DNA of 20,371 nt from Gammaproteobacteria bacterium (lineage in GTDB: Bacteria; Pseudomonadota; Gammaproteobacteria; Steroidobacterales; Steroidobacteraceae). Shown piece by piece: positions 1-9,952 of the stretch; the first letter of the stretch is position 1; each line of letters opens with the position of its first letter. The position numbers and the translations under genes were made by a program. The notes under the pieces were generated by a model. The model searched no databases. It worked only from the letters and a program-made list of their open reading frames with translations, and was not told the DNA's origin. The DNA lies in NCBI GenBank assembly GCA_027451085.1, contig DAIDKA010000345.1:1-20371 (forward strand), in the 5' to 3' direction.

Positions 1-5
1 TCTGA

Positions 6-305
6 ATGGCGCGGTTCGACGTCTTCAGGAACCAGGACGGCGACGGGTTTCTCGTCAGCGTACAGGCCGCCATCTTTGAGCACCTCGATACCCGGATGGT
101 GATTCCCCTGATGCCAGTACCCAAAGTTTCAAAGCCTGCCGCAGACCTAAACCCGGTGTTCTTGATCGAAGGTGTGGAGCACTCGTTGTTCACGCTTCAG
201 ATGGCTGCGGTGCCTTCCCGACTGCTTAAGGTTCCGGCATTCAATCTTGCCGCCCGCAGAGATGAAATCGTGGCGGCCATCGATCTGTTGTTGTCCGGAT
301 TCTGA
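6..305 (+). CDS. ccdB: CcdB-family toxin (chromosomal toxin-antitoxin module)
   Basis: 99 residues, close to the 101 of F-plasmid CcdB, a DNA gyrase poison neutralised by CcdA. Visible family features: a RMVIPL strand (R30-L35), the LNPVFLI strand (48-54, F-plasmid LYPVVHI), MAAVP (66-70, F-plasmid MASVP) and a C-terminal helix ending S97-G98-F99. F-plasmid CcdB ends W-G-I, and that Trp/Gly/Ile tail is needed for gyrase poisoning; here only Gly is kept. From memory, many chromosomal homologues also end in a small residue followed by G-F, so this may be a subfamily trait rather than decay. A TGA (3-5) abuts the ATG and may be the antitoxin stop, with the antitoxin outside the window. By eye the gene looks less GC-rich than its neighbours, which would fit acquired DNA. 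Family call is firm; toxicity and gyrase targeting are inferred. Confidence 0.85.
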   Translation: MARFDVFRNQDGDGFLVSVQAAIFEHLDTRMVIPLMPVPKVSKPAADLNPVFLIEGVEHSLFTLQMAAVPSRLLKVPAFNLAARRDEIVAAIDLLLSGF

Positions 306-514
306 CCCACCGATGTCGCTGATTACAGACAGTTATCCCCTAAATCCCGGTAGCGGCCCACAACCTTGGCTGCCCCACCCTCATTTTGCGGAGCCGGTCA
401 CACGGCAATGCCGGGCCGCCATGCGACCATCCGGGTGCATTTGACTGATTCCCTGTAGCGGCAGGTCCGCTACACTCGTCTGCCGGTACGGATCGAAGGT
501 CGCACGCGTACGTC
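306..514. other. Intergenic region between ccdB and pilB
   Basis: About 209 bases without a gene. It holds two direct copies of GTAGCGG (350-356 and 455-461), the second forming one arm of a perfect hairpin (454-474). No pilin gene, no sigma-54 -24/-12 pair and no terminator with a U-tract were seen. A TTGACT at 441-446 resembles a -35 box but is 24 bases from the TACACT at 471-476, too far for a standard sigma-70 promoter. Confidence 0.6.
454..474. promoter_or_regulatory. Perfect inverted repeat upstream of pilB, possible operator overlapping a -10 box
   Basis: TGTAGCGG (454-461) and CCGCTACA (467-474) are exact reverse complements, with a 5-base loop. The right arm runs into TACACT (471-476), a 4/6 match to the sigma-70 -10 consensus; TTCCCT at 449-454 is a poor -35 candidate 16 bases before it. 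No T-run follows, so it is not an intrinsic terminator. It lies 40 bases before the pilB ATG. It could be a protein-binding site or an RNA hairpin in the pilB leader. The symmetry is directly visible; the function is inferred. Confidence 0.4.
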
Positions 515-2269
515 ATGAACGATAACGCCTCACTGGCTTCCCCCAACCCGCCTCAGGCGCGCGCCGCGCTGTCAGGACTGCCGTACCGTCTGGTACAGGA
601 TGGTGTGGTGGAGGCCTCGGCCATGACCGATGCCGTGGCGGCAACGGCAGCCGACGGCGGCGGCAGCATCGTCACCCATCTCATCCATCGCGGCGCCGCC
701 ACGGCGCGCGACATTGCCATTGCGGCATCCAGCGAGTTCGGCGTCCCCCTGTTCGATCTCGATGTCCTGCAGCTGGACACCGAGGTTTCAAGCCTGGTCA
801 GCGACAAGCTGCTGGCCAAGCACCGCGTCCTGCCGATCTTCCGCCGCGGCAAAAAGCTCTTCCTGGCGGTCGCGGACCCCACCAACCACCTGGCCATCGA
901 TGAGATCAAGTTCCAGACCGCCATGGCCGTGGACGTCGTGGTGGTGGAGGACGACAAGCTCCAGAAGGCGGTGGAAAAACTGCTGGAAGCCTCCGAGTCG
1001 AAGATCCCCGCCTTCTCCGATGAAGAAGGCATGGAACTCGACGCGCTGGAGACCAGCGATGGCGCCGAGGCCGGCGGTGAGGTCACCAGTGCAGACGCCA
1101 CCGAAGATGCCCCGCTGGTGCGCTTCGTCAACAAGCTGCTGATCGAGGCCATCCGCAAAGGCGCTTCCGACATCCACTTCGAGCCCTACGAAAAACACTA
1201 CCGCGTGCGTTACCGCATGGACGGCGTGCTGAAGGAAATCGCCCAGCCGCCGGTGCAACTGGCGGGCAAGCTGGCGGCGCGCCTGAAGGTCATGTCGCGC
1301 ATGGACATCGCCGAACGCCGCGTGCCGCAGGCCGGCCGCATCAAGCTCAGGATCTCCAAGAACCGCGCCATCGACTTCCGCGTCAGCACCTGCCCCACCC
1401 TGTTCGGGGAAAAGGTCGTGATGCGCATCCTCGATCCCAGCTCCGCGCAGCTGGGCATCGACGCGCTGGGCTACGAACCCCAGCAGAAAGACCTGTACAT
1501 GAAGTTCCTGGCCAAACCCCAGGGCATGATTCTCGTTACGGGCCCCACCGGTTCGGGCAAGACGGTCTCGCTGTACACCGGCCTCAACATCCTCAACAAA
1601 GAGGATACGAACATCAGCACCGCGGAGGACCCGGCGGAAATCAACCTCCCCGGCGTCAACCAGGTCAACGTCAATCCGCGCGTGGGACTCACCTTCGCCT
1701 CGGCCATGCGCGCCTTCCTGCGCCAGGACCCGGACGTCATCATGGTGGGCGAAATCCGCGACCTCGAGACGGCCGAGATCGCCATCAAGGCCGCCCAGAC
1801 CGGGCACCTGGTGCTGTCCACGCTGCACACCAACGATACGCCGCAGACTCTGACCCGCATGGTGGACATGGGCGTGAAACCCTACGCCATCGCCACCTCC
1901 GTCAGCCTGATCATTGCTCAGCGCCTGGCGCGCCGTCTGTGCATGCACTGCAAGCAGCCGCTGGATCTCCCGCGCGAGGCGCTGCTGAAGGAGGGCTTCC
2001 AGGAAGCCGACGTCACCGCCGGCATACGTCTGTTCGCTCCCAAGGGCTGCGATCAATGCACCGATGGCTACAAAGGCCGCGTGGGCATCTACCAGGTGCT
2101 GCCGGTCACCGAAGCCATTGCACGCATCATCCTGACCGGCGGCAGCGCCGTGGATATCGGCAAGCAGGCCGCCGCCGAGGGCGTGTGGGACCTGCGCCGC
2201 TCAGGACTGGAAAAGGTCAGGAACGGCCTTACCAGCCTCGAGGAAGTCAACAGCGTGACCGTCGAGTAA
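515..2269 (+). CDS. pilB: Type IVa pilus extension ATPase PilB
   Basis: 584 residues. PilB is the cytoplasmic hexameric ATPase that drives pilin polymerisation through PilC. Domain order: an N-terminal MshEN/T2SSE-N type domain (about 60-165), an acidic linker (about 165-200), then the GspE/PilT ATPase. Walker A is GPTGSGKT (343-350); the Walker B region contains DPDVIMVGEIRD (405-416); the His box contains GHLVLSTLHTN (430-440). The tetracysteine zinc motif is complete: C476-x2-C479 and C512-x2-C515. Having all of these marks it as the extension motor rather than the retraction ATPase PilT, which is shorter and lacks the zinc motif. The ATG at 515 has only a weak upstream purine stretch (AAGG at 496-499, rather distant). 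It is followed at 12 bases by pilC, so it starts a pilBCD operon. Confidence 0.96.
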   Translation: MNDNASLASPNPPQARAALSGLPYRLVQDGVVEASAMTDAVAATAADGGGSIVTHLIHRGAATARDIAIAASSEFGVPLFDLDVLQLDTEVSSLVSDKLLAKHRVLPIFRRGKKLFLAVADPTNHLAIDEIKFQTAMAVDVVVVEDDKLQKAVEKLLEASESKIPAFSDEEGMELDALETSDGAEAGGEVTSADATEDAPLVRFVNKLLIEAIRKGASDIHFEPYEKHYRVRYRMDGVLKEIAQPPVQLAGKLAARLKVMSRMDIAERRVPQAGRIKLRISKNRAIDFRVSTCPTLFGEKVVMRILDPSSAQLGIDALGYEPQQKDLYMKFLAKPQGMILVTGPTGSGKTVSLYTGLNILNKEDTNISTAEDPAEINLPGVNQVNVNPRVGLTFASAMRAFLRQDPDVIMVGEIRDLETAEIAIKAAQTGHLVLSTLHTNDTPQTLTRMVDMGVKPYAIATSVSLIIAQRLARRLCMHCKQPLDLPREALLKEGFQEADVTAGIRLFAPKGCDQCTDGYKGRVGIYQVLPVTEAIARIILTGGSAVDIGKQAAAEGVWDLRRSGLEKVRNGLTSLEEVNSVTVE

Positions 2270-2280
2270 CAAGGAACCCC

Positions 2281-3522
2281 ATGGCCACTCCCGCCACCGC
2301 AGCATCCAAGGGCATCAAGGTCGACACCGCCTTCAACTGGGAAGGCCGCGATCGCAAGGGCAACCGCGTCAAGGGCAAGAGCACGGCCCCGGACGAAACC
2401 GCCCTCAAGGCGGACCTGCGCCGCCAGGGCATCGCCGCTTCGCGCATCCGCAAGGTTGCCAAGCCGCTGTTCGCGGGCGGTGGCGGCAAGGTCAACCCCC
2501 AGGACATCGCGGTGTTCATGCGCCAGCTGTCCACCATGCTGGGCGCGGGGATCCCGCTGGTGCAGGGCCTGGACATCGTCGGTGCCGGGCACGACAAGCC
2601 CGCCGCGCAGCGACTCATTCTTAACATCAAGTCAGACATCGAGGCGGGCTCCAGCCTGCATGAGGCATTGGGCCGCCACCCGCTGCTGTTCGACAAGCTG
2701 ACCCTGAACCTGGTGGAGGCGGGTGAGCACGCCGGTGCGCTGGAGTCCCTGCTGGACAAAGTTGCCACCTACAAGGAAAAAACCGAAGCCCTGAAGAGCA
2801 AGGTCAAGAAGGCGTTGTTCTACCCCACCGCGGTGCTGGTGGTGGCGGTCATTGTGACCATCATCCTGTTGATTTTCGTGATCCCGCAGTTCGAGTCCCT
2901 GTTCAAGGGTTTCGGCGCGGACCTCCCCGCCTTCACCCAGATGGTCATCAACATCTCCCGCTTCGTCCAGGCCAAGGGGCTGTACCTGGCGGTGGTGCTG
3001 GGCGCTGCAGGTTGGGTGTTCTTCTACTTCAAGAAGCGCTCTCGTAGGATGCAGGAGATCCTGGACAAAGTCGTGCTGAAGGTCCCCATCATCGGCCCCA
3101 TCGTCAACAAGTCCTGCATTGCCCGGTATTCGCGCACGCTGTCGACCATGTTCGCCGCGGGTGTGCCGCTGGTGGAAGCCCTGGAATCCGTGGCCGGCGC
3201 CACCGGCAACATCCTGTACGAGAACGCCGTGCTGCGGATGCGCGACGAAGTCGCCACCGGTGTGCGCCTGCAGCGCGCCATGGAAAACACCGACCGCTTT
3301 ACCAACATGGTGGTGCAGACGATCGCGGTGGGCGAGGAATCCGGCTCCCTCGACACCATGTCCGGCAAGGTCGCAAGCTTCTACGAAGCAGAGGTCGACA
3401 ACGCCGTGGACGCCATGTCGAGCCTGCTGGAGCCGCTGATCATGGCCATCCTGGGCGTGCTGGTGGGCGGCCTGGTCATCGCCATGTACCTGCCGATCTT
3501 CAAGCTCGGCTCGGTGGTGTAA
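2281..3522 (+). CDS. pilC: Type IV pilus inner-membrane platform protein PilC
   Basis: 413 residues, normal for the GspF/PilC family. PilC is the inner-membrane platform that couples the PilB and PilT motors to pilin assembly. The frame is open further upstream inside pilB, but ATG 2281 is the likely start because AAGGA (2271-2275) sits 5 bases before it, right after the pilB stop, and the N-terminus then has family length. Two T2SSF repeats are visible, with the related motifs EAGEHAGALESLL (from E146) and GEESGSLDTM (from G351). Hydrophobic segments lie at about 181-205, 234-251 and 387-407, matching the three-helix topology with cytoplasmic T2SSF domains. No missing motif was noticed. Confidence 0.96.
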   Translation: MATPATAASKGIKVDTAFNWEGRDRKGNRVKGKSTAPDETALKADLRRQGIAASRIRKVAKPLFAGGGGKVNPQDIAVFMRQLSTMLGAGIPLVQGLDIVGAGHDKPAAQRLILNIKSDIEAGSSLHEALGRHPLLFDKLTLNLVEAGEHAGALESLLDKVATYKEKTEALKSKVKKALFYPTAVLVVAVIVTIILLIFVIPQFESLFKGFGADLPAFTQMVINISRFVQAKGLYLAVVLGAAGWVFFYFKKRSRRMQEILDKVVLKVPIIGPIVNKSCIARYSRTLSTMFAAGVPLVEALESVAGATGNILYENAVLRMRDEVATGVRLQRAMENTDRFTNMVVQTIAVGEESGSLDTMSGKVASFYEAEVDNAVDAMSSLLEPLIMAILGVLVGGLVIAMYLPIFKLGSVV

Positions 3523-3535
3523 GGACACGACGCCG

Positions 3536-4462
3536 GTGTCGCTGCTGGATGCGCTGGCCGCCTCGCCGGTGTTCTTCGTCTGCACCACTTTCGTGGTGGG
3601 ACTGGCGGTCGGCAGCTTCCTCAATGTCGTGATCTACCGCCTGCCGGTGATGCTGGAGCGCGAATGGCGCGCGCAAACCACCGCCGGCCCCGCAGAGCCT
3701 GCCCACGCACCCGGCGACGGCCTGCCAGCGCGTTTCAATCTCATGGTGCCGCGCTCGGCCTGCCCGAAATGCCGGACTCAGATCACCGCCCTGCAGAACA
3801 TCCCCGTCCTGAGCTGGTTGTGGCTGCGGGGCCGCTGCGCCGGCTGCGGCACTCGCATCTGCGCACGCTACCCCCTGGTGGAACTGCTCACGGGTGCCAT
3901 GAGCGCAGTGGTGGCCTGGCGCTTCGGCTTGCGCTGGGAAGCAGGCGCCGCGCTGATGCTGACCTGGTTCCTCGTTGCCCTGGCCTTCATCGACGTGGAC
4001 ACCCAGTTGCTGCCTGACAGGCTGACCCTGCCACTGGTGTGGCTCGGGTTGCTGGTGAACCTCGCGCTGCCCCCCCTGGGCGACGGCGGCCTGCATGGCA
4101 ACACGCTGTCGCTGCCCGTGAGCCTGACGAGCAGCGTGATCGGTGCCACCGCCGGGTACCTGAGCCTGTGGAGTGTGTTTCAGATCTTCCGGCTGCTGAC
4201 CGGCAAGGAGGGCATGGGCTACGGCGATTTCAAGCTGCTGGCGGCGCTCGGCGCCTGGCTGGGCTGGCGCATGCTGCTGCCCGTCATCCTGGTGGCCGCC
4301 GCCACGGGCGCGGTCGTTGGCATCGCCATGCTCACCATCCGCGGCCGGGGGCGGGGCAGCCCCATCGCCTTCGGCCCCTTCCTGGCCGCCGCAGGCTGGA
4401 TCATGCTCCTGTGCGGCCCTTCCCTGGTCGAGGCCTACCTGGGGCTGTACGGGATTCACTGA
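3536..4462 (+). CDS. pilD: Prepilin peptidase / N-methyltransferase PilD
   Basis: 308 residues with a GTG start at 3536, preceded by AAGGA (3521-3525) overlapping the pilC stop region. PilD is the polytopic membrane aspartyl protease that removes the prepilin leader and N-methylates the new N-terminus; it usually also serves type II secretion pseudopilins. The bifunctional form is indicated by two CxxC pairs (C76/C79 and C101/C104) in the cytoplasmic loop after the first membrane segment. The protease aspartates are in FIDVDTQLLPD (D153/D155) and in the GYGD motif (D231). Several hydrophobic helices follow. It lies 13 bases after pilC and 11 before coaE, the conserved pilBCD-coaE order. Confidence 0.95.
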   Translation: MSLLDALAASPVFFVCTTFVVGLAVGSFLNVVIYRLPVMLEREWRAQTTAGPAEPAHAPGDGLPARFNLMVPRSACPKCRTQITALQNIPVLSWLWLRGRCAGCGTRICARYPLVELLTGAMSAVVAWRFGLRWEAGAALMLTWFLVALAFIDVDTQLLPDRLTLPLVWLGLLVNLALPPLGDGGLHGNTLSLPVSLTSSVIGATAGYLSLWSVFQIFRLLTGKEGMGYGDFKLLAALGAWLGWRMLLPVILVAAATGAVVGIAMLTIRGRGRGSPIAFGPFLAAAGWIMLLCGPSLVEAYLGLYGIH

Positions 4463-4473
4463 CCGCCAGCGCC

Positions 4474-5094
4474 ATGCGCAAACCCAGTCCCCCAATCCCC
4501 CGCATCGCCCTCACCGGCGGCATCGGCAGCGGCAAGAGCACCGTGGCCGGCCTGTTCGCAGCCCTGGGGGTCCCCGTCATCGACACGGACGTGATCTCCC
4601 GGCAGGTGGTGCAGCCGGGCTCCCCCTTGCTGGCGCAGATCCGCGAGCGCTTCGGGTCGGGCGTGGTCAGCGCCGGCGGCCAACTGGACCGCCGCGCCCT
4701 GCGCAACCTCATCTTCACCGACGCCGCCGCCCGCGCGGATCTCGATGCGCTCATGCACCCGGCCATCCGCGCGGAACTGGCCAGGCAAAGCGCTGCAGCC
4801 GGCGGGCGCTACCAGCTGCTCGTGATCCCCCTGCTGGTCGAAAGCGGCATGACCGGCCTGGCCCAGCGGGTGCTGGTGGTCGACTGTGCGCCCGAGGAGC
4901 AGCTGCGGCGCGTGCGCGTGCGTGACGGTGTGACCCTGGAACAGGCCAGGGCGGTGCTCGCGGCCCAGGCCAGCCGCGAAGCACGCCTGTCCGCAGCTGA
5001 CGACATCATTACCAACACCGGGGAAATCCAGGACCTGCGCACCCAGGTCGAGGCGCTGCACCTGCGTTACCGGGCGTTATCGCCAAATCCCTAG
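4474..5094 (+). CDS. coaE: Dephospho-CoA kinase
   Basis: 206 residues, normal for CoaE. It catalyses the last step of coenzyme A synthesis, ATP-dependent phosphorylation of the 3'-OH of dephospho-CoA, in the cytoplasm. The P-loop GGIGSGKST spans residues 15-23 and is followed by VAGLFAALGVPVIDTD, a typical CoaE stretch. The LLVESGM segment and the C-terminal ADDIITNTG also fit the family. The frame is open much further upstream inside pilD, but ATG 4474, 11 bases after the pilD stop, places the P-loop at the family's usual distance from the N-terminus. The Shine-Dalgarno is poor, so coupling to pilD translation is plausible. Confidence 0.95.
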   Translation: MRKPSPPIPRIALTGGIGSGKSTVAGLFAALGVPVIDTDVISRQVVQPGSPLLAQIRERFGSGVVSAGGQLDRRALRNLIFTDAAARADLDALMHPAIRAELARQSAAAGGRYQLLVIPLLVESGMTGLAQRVLVVDCAPEEQLRRVRVRDGVTLEQARAVLAAQASREARLSAADDIITNTGEIQDLRTQVEALHLRYRALSPNP

Positions 5095-5101
5095 CCAGCC
5101 C

Positions 5102-5123
5102 GGCAAAACCCGTGCTTTTTGCC
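5102..5123. other. Short inverted repeat between coaE and zapD
   Basis: GGCAAAA (5102-5108) and TTTTGCC (5117-5123) are exact reverse complements with an 8-base loop, starting 7 bases after the coaE stop. No U-tract follows the right arm, so it is not a canonical intrinsic terminator. It could attenuate or protect the upstream mRNA end, or be chance. Confidence 0.35.
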
Positions 5124-5132
5124 TTGGAGTAG

Positions 5133-5162
5133 TTTACGGATGGCAAGTGCGTGACGCACAAT
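5133..5162 (+). promoter_or_regulatory. Weak sigma-70-like promoter candidate for zapD
   Basis: TTTACG (5133-5138) and CACAAT (5157-5162) are each 4/6 matches to the -35 and -10 consensus, with an 18-base spacer. Transcription would begin near 5169, leaving a leader of about 20 bases before ATG 5190. Seen by eye only; both boxes are weak. Confidence 0.25.
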
Positions 5163-5189
5163 ACAACGATGACACAGGTGGCGAAGCAG

Positions 5190-5984
5190 ATGTCGGAACC
5201 CATGCTCGACGGCGCCACGGGCACCATCGTCTACGAGCAACCCATGAACGAGCGCATGCGCACCTTCATGCGCATGGACTTCCTCTACAACCAGGCCCTC
5301 TACCAGAGCGAGATCGCCACCGCGGCCAGCTCCCGCGCGGCCATGTCCGCGTTGCTGGACATCCTGGCAATCACCACCCGCGGCGACATGCGCTCCGACT
5401 GCCTGAAGGAACTCGAGCGCCACATCACGACGCTGAACACCTACCAGTCCCGCCCCGGGGTGGACGGTTCGCGCCTGTCCAGCGAGGTCGCCAACCTCAA
5501 CCGCCTGCGCGCGGACCTGATGAACGCCGGCAACAACTTCCTGCAGACGCTGCGGGACTCCGAGTTCCTGAACGCGATCCGGCTGCGCAGCGCCATCCCC
5601 GGCGGCACCTGCGAGTTTGATCTCCCGGAGTACACCTGCTGGCTCAGCCAGGCCCCGGAGGAACGCCTCGCGGCGTTCGGCCAGTGGCTGGAGACGCTGC
5701 GGCCGCTATGCGATGCGGTTGCAGAGCTGCTGTGGCTCACCCGGCAGAACGGCAGGACCCGGCAGGAAACCGCCAAGGGCGGCATGTTCATGATCAGCTT
5801 CGACCGCGACGCCCCCAGCCAGCTGCTGCGGATCACCCTGCCGGCGGACATGCGACTGTTCCCGGAGATTTCCGGCGGCGGCCAGCACCGCTGCAACATG
5901 CGCTTCCTGCAGTGGAACAACCTCGGCACGCGGCCCGCGCAGGTGGAGCAGGACATCCCCTTCGCCCTCACCGTCTGTCCGTAA
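5190..5984 (+). CDS. zapD: Cell division protein ZapD (Z-ring crosslinker)
   Basis: 264 residues from ATG 5190. ZapD (formerly YacF, DUF1342) binds the FtsZ C-terminal tail and bundles protofilaments in the cytoplasm. The family opening is visible as IVYEQPMNERMRTFMRMDFLY, resembling the YEHPLNER...LRLE start of E. coli YacF, and the C-terminal half has the LFPEISGG...RF segment. Start choice: the frame is open from GTG 5151 and has ATGs at 5169, 5190 and 5202. I prefer 5190 because AGGTGG (5176-5181) lies 8 bases upstream; 5202 is the main alternative. The FtsZ in this window carries the expected target, a conserved C-terminal peptide. It sits between coaE and yacG, the order also known in other gammaproteobacteria. 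Confidence 0.93.
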   Translation: MSEPMLDGATGTIVYEQPMNERMRTFMRMDFLYNQALYQSEIATAASSRAAMSALLDILAITTRGDMRSDCLKELERHITTLNTYQSRPGVDGSRLSSEVANLNRLRADLMNAGNNFLQTLRDSEFLNAIRLRSAIPGGTCEFDLPEYTCWLSQAPEERLAAFGQWLETLRPLCDAVAELLWLTRQNGRTRQETAKGGMFMISFDRDAPSQLLRITLPADMRLFPEISGGGQHRCNMRFLQWNNLGTRPAQVEQDIPFALTVCP

Positions 5985-6010
5985 GTACGGATCAGCCGTC
6001 CAGGGGCACC

Positions 6011-6196
6011 GTGGCCCAACCCGCCAAGCTCAACTGCCCCACCTGCAGCCGGCCCATCCAGTGGTCGGAGCAGTATCCTTTCCGCCCGTTCTGCTCTGAG
6101 CGCTGCAAGCTCATCGACCTGGGTGCCTGGCTCAGCGAGGAACGGCGCATCCCGGGGCAGGAAGCGCCGTTGGAGGGGCCCTCAGACGAGGAGTGA
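6011..6196 (+). CDS. yacG: DNA gyrase inhibitor / zinc protein YacG
   Basis: 61 residues (E. coli YacG has 65). YacG is a small zinc-finger protein that binds GyrB and inhibits gyrase in E. coli. The four zinc cysteines are visible: C9-P-T-C12 and C28-S-E-R-C32, followed by the family signature KLIDLGAW. The C-terminal tail is acidic and Pro-rich. GTG 6011 is chosen because AGGGG (6002-6006) lies just upstream and the first Cys pair then falls at the expected position. It begins 26 bases after zapD and is the last gene of the plus-strand run. Confidence 0.93.
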   Translation: MAQPAKLNCPTCSRPIQWSEQYPFRPFCSERCKLIDLGAWLSEERRIPGQEAPLEGPSDEE

Positions 6197-6306
6197 GCAC
6201 CGGGGCAACCCGCTCAGGGCGGCGAGGCCACCTCCCGGGTCAGGCGTTGCTCGATGGCGCTACGGGACGCGCACTCCATGCATAGATTCTTGAATAGATC
6301 TGCGCC
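6197..6306. other. Convergent intergenic region between yacG and the minus-strand operon
   Basis: 110 bases where two operons meet tail to tail. I see only a 4-bp stem with a GCAA loop (6201-6212) and a tandem pair ATAGAT at about 6282-6298. Neither is a convincing terminator and no T-run follows a stable stem, so termination here may depend on Rho. Confidence 0.5.
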
Positions 6307-6684
6307 TCAGGGAAACTTGATCTTCCCGCCACCGGGCGGCAAAGCGCCCGCTTCAGGCACCACGATGCGCGAGGACGCCTCGCGGCGCATCTCGCGCGCC
6401 TCCTCGATGGCGTCGTTCAGCGCCTGGTGCACAGCGGCCGGGAACTTCTCCAGCGCTTCCGCCAGGGTCGCGGCCTCGATGTCGAAGCCCAGCGGCAGCA
6501 CGCCGCCCGGGGTCAGAAGCTGGGTCTGGCCCGAGAACAGGGTGGGCCGGGCGGGATCCGGCGAACCGTCCACCTTGATCGGTATCAGCTGGCGCAGTGT
6601 CCCGGCCTTGCGGTCGGTGAACACGTCCTCGCGGTACAGGTTGGCGGTGTCGAACTGGATATCCGGCAGATCAGGCTGGGCCAT
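6307..6684 (-). CDS. Conserved protein of unknown function (125 aa)
   Basis: I do not recognise a characterised domain. From ATG 6684 the protein has 125 residues: a polar N-terminus (QFDTANLYREDVFTDRK), a beta-rich middle in which LFSGQTQLLTPGGVLPLGFD looks like a compact fold, an amphipathic probably helical stretch (AEALEKFPAAVHQALNDAIE and the following EEAREMRREA) and a short Gly-rich tail ending GGGKIKFP. There is no signal peptide or membrane segment, so it is probably cytosolic. I have an unverified impression that similar proteins occur as hypotheticals in other gammaproteobacteria. It starts 13 bases after the mutT stop, so it is likely in the secA-mutT transcript. The upstream GAGAA is a weak ribosome site. 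It is probably a real gene: it follows mutT closely, is well-formed, and no better frame overlaps it. Confidence 0.75.
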   Translation of the reverse strand: MAQPDLPDIQFDTANLYREDVFTDRKAGTLRQLIPIKVDGSPDPARPTLFSGQTQLLTPGGVLPLGFDIEAATLAEALEKFPAAVHQALNDAIEEAREMRREASSRIVVPEAGALPPGGGKIKFP

Positions 6685-6697
6685 GGCGGCTGGTTCT

Positions 6698-7097
6698 CTA
6701 GGTTTGGGGTTGTAATTGTAGCTTCTGCAGCGCTTCGATGAATGGCTGGTCCGCTGGCAGTATGGGCTCAGCGCCAAGCTGATCCCGTGGGATCCACTTG
6801 AGCGCCTGCCCCTCCAGGCCGGCGGGCTCCCCGTCGAAGGTCTCGACCACCCAGAACGACAGCTCCACGCACTTGTCGGGGTAGTCATGGGTCAGCGTGA
6901 GCACATGGCGGGAATCACGGACCGCGATCCCGATCTCCTCCCGCAGTTCCCGGGACAGCGCCTCGGCCTCTGACTCTCCCGCGGCAATCTTGCCGCCCGG
7001 AAATTCCCAGGCCCCGGCCATGTGCTTGCCCGGCGGCCGTTGGGTGATGAGAACCGCTCCCGCCCTCACCAATGCGGCTGCCACGACGCGGACCGGC

Positions 7098-7117
<20 letters not shown>
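6698..7117 (-). CDS. mutT: MutT-type Nudix hydrolase (8-oxo-dGTP diphosphatase)
   Basis: 139 residues (E. coli MutT has 129). MutT hydrolyses oxidised purine nucleoside triphosphates such as 8-oxo-dGTP to prevent A:T-to-C:G mutation. The full Nudix box GX5EX7REUXEEXGU is at G42-I64 (G42, E48, R56-E57-L58, E60-E61, G63-I64). It is preceded by AWEFPGGKI, as in E. coli KLEFPGGKI, and followed by ELSFWVVETFDGEP, which aligns with LWFWLVERWEGEP. The ATG at 7117 lies inside the 3' end of secA (20-base overlap); no start after the secA stop would keep the first strand, so coupled translation is likely. secA-mutT adjacency is also found in E. coli. Confidence 0.92.
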
Positions 7118-9862
<2,745 letters not shown>

Positions 9863-9869
<7 letters not shown>

Positions 9870-9952
9870 AAGGACACCCAAGAAGAAGAAATTTTAGCCG
9901 CGCCAATGACTTGCAAAACCGCGGCAGGCGGAAAGCCGGCTATTGTACTCAT
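9863..9952 (-). other. Possible 29-codon upstream reading frame overlapping the secA start
   Basis: ATG 9952 opens a 29-codon frame that ends in a TGA (9865-9863) inside the first codons of secA, overlapping its GTG start. The peptide has no signal sequence and no recognisable arrest motif. Its own Shine-Dalgarno is poor, and short open frames are common by chance in GC-rich DNA. It is listed because secA itself lacks a visible ribosome site. Confidence 0.15.
9891..9919 (-). promoter_or_regulatory. Weak promoter candidate for secA
   Basis: On the minus strand, TAAAAT (9896-9891) is a 5/6 match to the -10 consensus, with a poor -35 GTTTTG (9919-9914) 17 bases upstream. A start near 9884 would give a very short leader to GTG 9869. 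A second -10-like TACAAT (9947-9942) lacks a -35. This low-GC patch is the only promoter-like stretch between secA and the M23 gene. Confidence 0.25.

Noticed and set aside
441..476. TTGACT with TACACT as a sigma-70 promoter for pilB
   Set aside because: The 24-base spacer is far outside the usual 16-18 range.
788..2056. Minus-strand open frame (422 codons) opposite pilB
   Set aside because: Antisense shadow of pilB, rich in His/Asp/Gly without motifs.
1939..2280. Longer N-terminus for pilC starting inside pilB
   Set aside because: A good Shine-Dalgarno and the normal family length both point to ATG 2281; the upstream stretch is a shadow of pilB.
5102..5123. Intrinsic terminator after coaE
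   Set aside because: The stem is only 7 bp, A/T-rich in its inner part, and no U-tract follows it; recorded only as an inverted repeat.
6197..6306. Bidirectional terminator or small RNA gene in the convergent gap
   Set aside because: Only a 4-bp stem with a GCAA loop was found, with no T-run, and no promoter-like pair stands out.
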